Part shown: one piece after another, positions 1-4,502 of the stretch | How positions within the stretch are numbered: the first letter of the stretch is position 1 | How the letters are laid out: each line of letters opens with the position of its first letter | Assembly (NCBI GenBank): GCA_026418215.1 | Contig: JAOABT010000337.1 | Span: 1-5,236, forward strand | Direction of reading: 5' to 3' | DNA length: 5,236 nucleotides | Source: Clostridia bacterium | GTDB taxonomy: Bacteria > Bacillota > Clostridia > DSM-8532 | Program-made: the position numbers and the translations under genes | Notes under the pieces: model-generated | Seen by the model: the letters and a program-made list of their open reading frames with translations, nothing else | Databases searched by the model: none | What the model was told of the DNA's origin: nothing

Positions 1-42
1 CTAGGTCGCTCGTCGGCAGCGTCAGATGTGTATAAGAGACAG
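1..42 (+). other. Illumina Nextera adapter left on contig end (not genomic)
   Basis: Positions 10-23 match the Nextera read-1 overhang TCGTCGGCAGCGTC, and 24-42 are the 19-bp Tn5 mosaic end AGATGTGTATAAGAGACAG. Bases 2-9 sit where the i5 index would be, and base 1 is a C as expected for the last base of the P5 arm; that last point is weak inference. This is library-preparation sequence that was not trimmed before assembly. It truncates the def gene, and when translated in the def frame it adds the residues LSLIHI, a typical sign of this adapter. Nothing biological should be read from it. Confidence 0.98.
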
Positions 43-342
43 CTTCACCTTGCCGTAAACACCGGGAACGCTCAGGCAGCCCTCTATTTCAATCTGCTCG
101 CCTTCCTGCTCCACGATGACTGGGTTCACGATTTCAAGTAAGCCCTCACCAACGTCGATAACAACGACTCTTTTGAGTATGCCCACCTGAGGGGCTGCCA
201 AGCCTACGCCGTTTCCGCAATTATAAAGCGTGTCCTGCATATCATCCAGTAAATCGATGATGCGGTCATTAATCTCTTTGACTTCCTTACTCTTCTTCTT
301 GAGAACCTCGTCACCTTTTTGTACGATATTTCTGATTGCCAT
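43..342 (-). CDS. def: Peptide deformylase, 3' end missing (cut by adapter)
   Basis: Peptide deformylase removes the formyl group from the N-terminal methionine of new proteins in the cytoplasm, using a bound metal, usually Fe2+. The 100 genuine residues start [14 protein letters not shown]. They contain motif 1, GVGLAAPQ (residues 45-52), and motif 2, EGCLS (87-91), whose Cys89 is a metal ligand. The third motif, HExDH, which supplies the two histidine ligands and the catalytic Glu, is absent because the contig ends at 43. Clostridial enzymes are about 150 residues, so roughly 50 are missing. The frame continues to 22, but that part is adapter. The ATG at 340-342 has a good Shine-Dalgarno AAGGAG (351-356) with an 8-nt spacer. 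The gene lies 33 bp after priA with no terminator between them, so it is probably cotranscribed. The usual next gene, fmt, would be off the contig. Confidence 0.96.
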
Positions 343-375
343 TCCTAATTCTCCTTGTCCTTGACTCTTTTTACA

Positions 376-2808
376 TTATATCATGCTTGGAGGATCAATA
401 TCCACCGTGATATCGGTCTCTCGGCATTTGAGCTTTGGGAAGCGGTCGAGCGCTTCGTTCATAAGCTGTACAAGCCTGTTAATCGAAGGATGCTTGATGA
501 TGAGCCTCCATCGTGCTCTGTTTCTTATCATGAAAATAGGTGCAGGCAGGATACCGGAGCATAAGAAGCCCTGTTCTCTTTCTATTTGCTCATTGAGGCT
601 TTGCTGAAGGTTGACCAGGCTGTTTTGAGCCTGGTGAGCCTCTTCTCCTGACACAATCACTACAGCAATATGGTAAAAGGGCGGTGCCAAAAGCTCCTTC
701 CTCATAGAAATCTCTTTTTCATAGAAGGCCTCATAATCCTGTTTTACAGCCGTCTGCAAGGCGTAGTCATCAATATTGTAGGCCTGAAGAATGACACGGC
801 CCGGCTTTTGACCGCGTCCTGCACGTCCCGCAGCCTGGGTGACCAGCTGGAAGGTTCTTTCGGAAGCTCGGTAATCACTATTGAAGAGTGATGCGTCAGC
901 GGCCAGAATGCCTACCAAGGTCACATTAGGAAAATCATGTCCCTTGGCCACCATCTGGGTTCCGATCAATACATCTGCTTCATGTCTCCGAAAAGCCTCC
1001 AAAAGCTTCTGGTGCCCCTGCTTTCCCGACGTGGTATCCAAATCCATTCGGATCACTCTAAAACCTTCGGGATGATGCTGCAATTCTTCTGCACCGAGTT
1101 GCGTTCCTGTTACAAAGGCGTTGATGTTCACGTTCTGGCATCTTGGGCATTGCTGAGGCGTGCGCTCCGTATAGCCGCAGTAATGGCAGGTTGCCTGCCG
1201 ATGATGGGCATGAACAGTAAGTGAAACACTGCAATGGGGGCATTTCAAGACATAGCCGCATTCACGGCATAGCAGGAATGAGGCGTATCCTCTTCGATTG
1301 AGGAAAAGAATGCTCTGCTCGCCACCCTTTTTAGCTTTTACAAGTTCTTGCTCAAGACGGCGGCTGAACACGCTTCGGTTGCCTTCTTTAAGCTCTTCTC
1401 TCAGATCGACTACCGTTACGGCCGGCAGAGGCATCTCATTGGGGCGAGACTTCAACACCTGGAGATCAATTTTTCCGTTCAACGCCCGGTAATAGGTTTC
1501 GACGGTAGGTGTGGCTGAGCCGAGCAGCAATAAGGCTCCATGCAGGTTGCAGCGTGCACGTGCAACCTGCCGGGCGTCATATTTGGGCGTATTTTCCGAT
1601 TTATAGGTGAGCTCATGTTCTTCGTCGACAATGATGATGCCAATGTCGGTGAGAGGTGAAAAAACGGCAGAACGCGCACCTATAACAACATTGACCTCTT
1701 TGTTTTTTATTTTTCGCCACTGGTCAAAACGCTCTCCCTGAGAAAGCCGGCTGTGCTGAATAGCCACCTTGTCTCCGAAGCGGTTTAGAAACCGGCTTGT
1801 CATCTGAGGTGTAAGCGCTATTTCTGGGACAAGGACGATGGCAGTTTTCCCTCTTTGAATGACCTCTTCAATAAGGCGAAGGTAGATTTCAGTTTTCCCG
1901 CTGCCCGTTATACCGTTTACGAGCATTTCATTGAGCTTGTTTTCATTAAGATATTTCTTACCCTGTTCGACAACCCGATGCTGCTCCATGGTTAAGCTGG
2001 GAGGGTTATCCTTCACTATCTCTAAATACTCAAAGGGATTACGCTCTACCTCAAGCTCGGTATAGGCAAGCCAGCCCTTCTTGACCATTGTTCGGATGAC
2101 CCCGTGGGACACCCCTGCAATAAGGAGAATATCCTGGAGCGAGCAAACACCCTCGGAAAACAAGACCTCCATGACACGAATCGTTTGAATGGTCTTGATT
2201 TTTCCTTCCTCGATCAGAGCATCAAATTCTTCCTTTTCAATAATGGGAATAACAGCCTTAACGGTTTTTTCATTAATTTTCTGCTCAAAGCTGTCAAGTA
2301 GACGTATATAGCCTTTTTGGACGAGAGTGTCAAATACCAGGCGCTCCTCTTCTCCATTTTGCTCTTTCACTGGAAACAATTCATCGGATGCCAGCATTCT
2401 TTCCAAAAGAGACCTTTCGGAGGTGTTAATTTCGGTGGGAAGCTCTGAAACTTGTAATTCCGCATATTTCTGCCTTTTTAGGTTGATACCTGCCGGAACC
2501 ATGCAACGTATCGCATCTCCGAACGTGCAAAAATATCGTGTTTTCATCCATTCAGCCAACTTGATCATTTCAGACAGCAGCAAGGGCTGTTCGTCTACAA
2601 GCTCGGCGATTTCTTTCAATTTATGGGCATGCTCAACCTCTTCTATTTTGATAATCCAGGCAGACTTAAGCTTGTTACCGCGCCCAAAAGGAACCAAAAC
2701 ACGCACGCCAGGCTGTGCCTTAAACACGTCTTCTGCTTTGAGCCTATAGCTGTAGAGCTTATCATAGCTTCTGGTTGCCTCGGAAATGGCAACGGATGCA
2801 ACGAGCAT
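376..2808 (-). CDS. priA: Primosomal protein N', replication-restart helicase PriA
   Basis: PriA is a 3'-5' superfamily 2 DNA helicase that recognises stalled forks and D-loops and starts primosome assembly so the replicative helicase can be reloaded. I favour the ATG at 2806-2808, giving 810 residues; MLVASVAIS then aligns with the usual PriA opening (M-x-x-A-E-V-I-V-D). In this numbering the N-terminal DNA-binding region includes GVRVLVPFGRGNK (34-46). Helicase motifs follow: Walker A GITGSGKT (299-306), DEEH (395-398) and GSATP (430-434). Eight zinc-binding cysteines are at 514, 517, 523, 526, 541, 544, 554 and 557, then GTQMVAKGHDFP and motif VI QAAGRAGRG (658-666). All key residues are present and the length is normal for the family. 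An ATG six bases upstream (2812-2814) is possible. The longer frame starts at a TTG (2887-2889) with no ribosome binding site, and that TTG belongs to a promoter -35 box. The gene has its own promoter and is followed closely by def. Confidence 0.97.
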   Translation of the reverse strand: MLVASVAISEATRSYDKLYSYRLKAEDVFKAQPGVRVLVPFGRGNKLKSAWIIKIEEVEHAHKLKEIAELVDEQPLLLSEMIKLAEWMKTRYFCTFGDAIRCMVPAGINLKRQKYAELQVSELPTEINTSERSLLERMLASDELFPVKEQNGEEERLVFDTLVQKGYIRLLDSFEQKINEKTVKAVIPIIEKEEFDALIEEGKIKTIQTIRVMEVLFSEGVCSLQDILLIAGVSHGVIRTMVKKGWLAYTELEVERNPFEYLEIVKDNPPSLTMEQHRVVEQGKKYLNENKLNEMLVNGITGSGKTEIYLRLIEEVIQRGKTAIVLVPEIALTPQMTSRFLNRFGDKVAIQHSRLSQGERFDQWRKIKNKEVNVVIGARSAVFSPLTDIGIIIVDEEHELTYKSENTPKYDARQVARARCNLHGALLLLGSATPTVETYYRALNGKIDLQVLKSRPNEMPLPAVTVVDLREELKEGNRSVFSRRLEQELVKAKKGGEQSILFLNRRGYASFLLCRECGYVLKCPHCSVSLTVHAHHRQATCHYCGYTERTPQQCPRCQNVNINAFVTGTQLGAEELQHHPEGFRVIRMDLDTTSGKQGHQKLLEAFRRHEADVLIGTQMVAKGHDFPNVTLVGILAADASLFNSDYRASERTFQLVTQAAGRAGRGQKPGRVILQAYNIDDYALQTAVKQDYEAFYEKEISMRKELLAPPFYHIAVVIVSGEEAHQAQNSLVNLQQSLNEQIEREQGFLCSGILPAPIFMIRNRARWRLIIKHPSINRLVQLMNEALDRFPKLKCRETDITVDIDPPSMI
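1542..1570. repeat. Perfect 10-bp inverted repeat inside priA
   Basis: GCAGGTTGCA (1542-1551) and TGCAACCTGC (1561-1570) are exact reverse complements separated by 9 nt. The 9-nt loop ends in the palindrome CGTGCACG. On the coding strand the arms encode part of the stretch RQVARARCNLHG, between the DEEH and GSATP motifs of the helicase. The protein sequence there looks normal for PriA, so this is a hairpin permitted by codon choice and not an insertion. A role in mRNA folding is possible but unproven. Confidence 0.7.
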
Positions 2809-2816
2809 GAACATGA

Positions 2817-2821
2817 CCCCC
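2817..2821 (-). promoter_or_regulatory. Probable ribosome binding site of priA
   Basis: On the minus strand GGGGG lies 8 nt before the ATG at 2808 and only 2 nt before the ATG at 2814. It is a poor match to AGGAGG, but it is the only purine-rich run at a workable distance. The spacing favours 2808 as the start. No comparable site precedes the TTG at 2889. Confidence 0.5.
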
Positions 2822-2833
2822 GAAATAAAGTTA

Positions 2834-2857
2834 AAGGCGAGGATAACTCCCCGCCTT
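2834..2857 (-). other. Hairpin at predicted 5' end of the priA mRNA
   Basis: On the minus strand AAGGCGGGGA and TCCTCGCCTT form a 10-bp stem with one G-U pair and the 4-nt loop GTTA. The predicted transcription start (about 2854) falls in the first arm of the stem, and about 26-29 nt separate the hairpin from the start codon. It could be a 5' stabilising hairpin. It could instead be a second terminator for the upstream operon, since TAACTTTATTT follows, but that tail is a weak U-tract. Confidence 0.5.
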
Positions 2858-2860
2858 CTT

Positions 2861-2889
2861 AGTTTACATGCTATTGTCTTTTTAGTCAA
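2861..2889 (-). promoter_or_regulatory. SigA-type promoter of priA(-def)
   Basis: On the minus strand TTGACT (2884-2889; 5 of 6 to TTGACA) is followed by exactly 17 nt and TAAACT (2861-2866; 4 of 6 to TATAAT). Transcription would start near 2854. The site lies just after the terminator of the upstream operon and before the priA ATG, where a promoter is expected. Its -35 box contains the TTG that an automatic caller could take as the priA start. Confidence 0.6.
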
Positions 2890-2906
2890 AAGAGGCTTAT
2901 AGACGC

Positions 2907-2942
2907 CAAACAGAAAATGAGAGGAACTAAAAGCCCCCTCAT
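2907..2942 (-). terminator. Intrinsic terminator of the SSB-like/NTPase operon
   Basis: On the minus strand, starting 7 nt after the NTPase stop codon, ATGAGGGGG pairs with TCCTCTCAT (hairpin 2917-2942). The stem is 9 bp with two G-U pairs and the loop is 8 nt. TTTCTGTTTG follows directly. The U-tract is interrupted, so termination may be incomplete and some read-through into priA is possible. Confidence 0.65.
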
Positions 2943-2949
2943 CTTATAT

Positions 2950-3360
2950 TTAACAGGAATACTCCTTGTTTACATATTCGGGTATACCGCTGATGTCGCC
3001 ATTAACGGCACATACAAAACGTGTTTCAAATTTTTCTGCGATAGTCTTCAGTTTATCAAAGAAGTCTGGATAGAGATCCTGTGTAGCCCCATATTTATCC
3101 AGTCCATCAATGAAGATCGCTTTTATATCATAATCCTCGGCAATGAGTCCACACACAAAGGCTAATAATTGATCAAGCTTGGAAATGGGGAAATCTGAAA
3201 TGTTCACATACCTTATTTCATGCCGCAAGTCTGTAACCAGGGAGTTGTCTCGATTGATAAAAACGATGTCGCCTCCGCATTCTGCCAGCATCGTATTAGC
3301 ACTTGCAATGAGGTATTTTGTTTTTCCTATACCCTTGTTTCCATAAACAACCTTTATCAT
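2950..3360 (-). CDS. Small P-loop NTPase, clostridial conserved hypothetical
   Basis: This 136-residue protein has a clear Walker A motif, GNKGIGKT (7-14), directly after the first strand (IKVVY). A Walker B strand, IKAIFIDGL, has its Asp at 85. Between them is a second strand, DIVFINRD (31-38), and near the end a further strand, RFVCAVNGD (114-122), whose Asn/Asp could act as a sensor. There is no signal peptide or membrane segment, so it should be cytoplasmic. It is very short for a P-loop NTPase, essentially the minimal core, but start and stop look natural and I see no frameshift. I recall similar short proteins in clostridia described only as ATP-binding or, loosely, PilT-like; the function is unknown. 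The ATG has a purine-rich AAAGGGG about 10 nt upstream. The gene starts 18 bp after the SSB-like gene stops, so the two form an operon. Confidence 0.85.
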   Translation of the reverse strand: MIKVVYGNKGIGKTKYLIASANTMLAECGGDIVFINRDNSLVTDLRHEIRYVNISDFPISKLDQLLAFVCGLIAEDYDIKAIFIDGLDKYGATQDLYPDFFDKLKTIAEKFETRFVCAVNGDISGIPEYVNKEYSC

Positions 3361-3378
3361 GGGTATCGATCCCCTTTC

Positions 3379-4032
3379 TCATTCCTTCTTATTGTTGTTT
3401 TCCTTGACAACTTCCATTTTGGAGACAGAGACTTCGTAGGCAACTCTTTCCTCAACTTCGTCTTCAGAAAGCTTTTTCTGGTAAACACGGCTTTGGATGC
3501 GTCCCCAAACGCGAATGTTATCCCCTATTTCAAAGCTTCCGGCAAACTTGGCGTTTCTACCCCATGCAATGCAGGGTATGTAGTCCGATTTGTTATAGGC
3601 TCTGTTGACGGCAAGCAGTATATCCGCAATCTCCCTGCCAAATGGTGTTGTCCTGTACATGGGCTTTCGGCATACGTATCCATTAAGACAGATTTGGTTC
3701 GGATTCTTATGCGTCACCTCCTCTTGGAAGACTTCAATCTCGCGCGCAAAAACTGTCAGCATGAGTTTATGACCACTATTGCTGTTGAAATTATTATACG
3801 ATCTGAATTGCCCCTCCACAGACAGGTAAAGGGTATCTACTACATTTTCAGGACGAACCAGTCGCTCGGAAAACATAACGGGAATATTATCGTAGGTATC
3901 ACTCAAGCGAGGCACCTGCAAATAGACTATGTAAAATCCTTCCCCATACACTTCGTGGCTGAATTCCGGACTGGAAACAACCCGACCGGACACACTTACA
4001 CTGTTGTTATCTAAAGCTGTATTTCCGGACAT
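3379..4032 (-). CDS. Single-strand DNA-binding protein paralogue with two OB folds
   Basis: The 217-residue product appears to hold two SSB-type OB folds, about 10-103 and 113-209. The second is the better match: NGYVCRKPMYRTTPFGREIADILLA is typical of SSB-family proteins, followed by YIPCIAWGRNAKFA and DNIRVWGRIQSR. The first is more diverged but shows the same order (SVSGRVVSSPEFSHE, then LYLSVEGQFRSY). The protein probably binds single-stranded DNA. It lacks the Gly/Pro-rich linker and acidic DDDIPF-like tip of housekeeping SSBs; the C-terminus is ENNNKKE. It is therefore unlikely to be the main ssb. I chose the ATG at 4030-4032. A TTG four codons earlier directly abuts AGGAG and so cannot be served by it. 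The gene leads an operon with the P-loop NTPase and has its own promoter and long leader. Confidence 0.87.
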   Translation of the reverse strand: MSGNTALDNNSVSVSGRVVSSPEFSHEVYGEGFYIVYLQVPRLSDTYDNIPVMFSERLVRPENVVDTLYLSVEGQFRSYNNFNSNSGHKLMLTVFAREIEVFQEEVTHKNPNQICLNGYVCRKPMYRTTPFGREIADILLAVNRAYNKSDYIPCIAWGRNAKFAGSFEIGDNIRVWGRIQSRVYQKKLSEDEVEERVAYEVSVSKMEVVKENNNKKE

Positions 4033-4044
4033 CTGACACCCCAA

Positions 4045-4049
4045 CTCCT
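4045..4049 (-). promoter_or_regulatory. Ribosome binding site deciding the SSB-like start
   Basis: AGGAG on the minus strand, within GAGAGGAG, lies 12 nt before the ATG at 4032 and 0 nt before the in-frame TTG at 4044. The spacer is a little long but workable, and a GGGG lies 6 nt before the ATG. This makes the ATG the start. Confidence 0.6.
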
Positions 4050-4066
4050 CTCAAAGTCTTTGGTAT

Positions 4067-4102
4067 TTATCGAACATGCTGCTGATAATAATTATTCAGC
4101 AT
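4067..4102 (-). other. Possible 11-codon leader ORF (weak)
   Basis: In the leader of the SSB-like gene an ATG opens an 11-codon frame, MLNNYYQQHVR, ending in TAA 34 nt before the SSB-like ATG. Three successive codons are doubled: AAT AAT, TAT TAT, CAG CAG. No good ribosome binding site precedes it; CGGA is the best available. It overlaps the leader hairpin, so the doubled pattern could come from the repeat structure of the DNA and not from selection on a peptide. Confidence 0.15.
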
Positions 4103-4103
4103 G
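4075..4103 (-). other. Stem-loop in the SSB-like operon leader
   Basis: On the minus strand CATGCTG (4097-4103) and CAGCATG (4075-4081) form a perfect 7-bp stem around a 15-nt AT-rich loop. An alternative pairing, GCTGA with TCAGC shifted by three bases, is also possible. No U-tract follows, so it is not a terminator. As DNA it could instead be an operator with dyad symmetry. Confidence 0.45.
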
Positions 4104-4174
4104 CTGTCCGTTTAGAATCGTTCTTTTCTCTCTAGGTTTATTAATCCCCCCGGTGGTTTTATCGGCTTTATTTC

Positions 4175-4203
4175 ATTATACCAAAATCATACTGGAAAAT
4201 TAA
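4175..4203 (-). promoter_or_regulatory. Extended -10 promoter of the SSB-like/NTPase operon
   Basis: On the minus strand TGGTATAAT is a perfect extended -10 element: TATAAT at 4175-4180, with the TG at 4182-4183. The -35 at 17-nt spacing is poor (TTAATT, 4198-4203; 3 of 6), which is common for extended -10 promoters. Transcription would begin near 4168, leaving a leader of about 136 nt before the ATG. Confidence 0.7.
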
Positions 4204-4397
4204 TTCTGTATTATATATTTCACCAAATATATCTGAGCTTAAACATATTTTTGTTAAATAAAAGTAACATACGTATTTTGTTGATTTATATTATACTGTC
4301 ATACTGATTTCTCTTAATTCATGCAGCCTATTTCATCTGTTGATAGGATATTCTGTTTTAGATGAGAAGCTGTTTCCTAACAAACAATCTCATGCCA

Positions 4398-4472
4398 CCA
4401 AAATAAACAAATAAATAACGCTGCAACCTTGGCCGGCTTGTAACAACCTTAAGCAAACCATAGGTGCAGCGT
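4398..4472 (-). terminator. Intrinsic terminator of pdaB-like gene
   Basis: The hairpin spans 4418-4472. The basal 8-bp stem ACGCTGCA/TGCAGCGT is perfect. It continues upward through CCT/AGG and TGG/CCA with single-base bulges, then a small internal loop and a GCTT/AAGC pairing. On the minus strand it is followed by the T-rich TATTTATTTGTTTATTTT. It starts 30 nt after the deacetylase stop codon. On the plus strand the sequence after the stem is A-rich, so the direction is clear. Confidence 0.85.
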
Positions 4473-4502
4473 ATAAAATACAAGAAGATTGACAAAGCTT
4501 CA

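Larger units (their letters stand above)
4033..4502. other. AT-rich intergenic spacer (470 bp)
   Basis: Reading down the minus strand, this stretch holds the pdaB terminator (4398-4472), then about 195 bp of very AT-rich sequence without a convincing gene, then the promoter and leader of the SSB-like gene. In the middle part I see only two weak alternative hairpins (4333-4365 and 4362-4393). I find no tRNA, no known riboswitch and no plus-strand promoter leading to a gene. Confidence 0.75.

Noticed and set aside
3220..4014. Long open frame on the plus strand (264 codons) opposite the SSB-like gene and the NTPase
   Set aside because: It lies antisense to two genes with clear domain motifs on the minus strand. 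Its translation shows no recognisable domain, and it is cysteine- and phenylalanine-rich in the way of a reverse-strand shadow.
4042..4044. TTG as start of the SSB-like gene
   Set aside because: It directly touches AGGAG, leaving no spacer for initiation. The ATG at 4030-4032 is correctly placed for the same site.
4071..4110. LexA/SOS operator upstream of the SSB-like gene
   Set aside because: CGAAC is present on the plus strand at 4071-4075, but the matching GTTCG half at the 4-nt spacing typical of Firmicutes LexA sites is absent.
4159..4166. SigD-type -10 element GCCGATAA on the minus strand
   Set aside because: No TAAA -35 lies at the expected 14-16 nt distance, and it sits immediately after a perfect extended -10 SigA site. 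Probably chance.
4290..4295. Second TATAAT on the minus strand, upstream of the SSB-like gene
   Set aside because: There is no acceptable -35 and no extended TG. In such AT-rich sequence this match is expected by chance.
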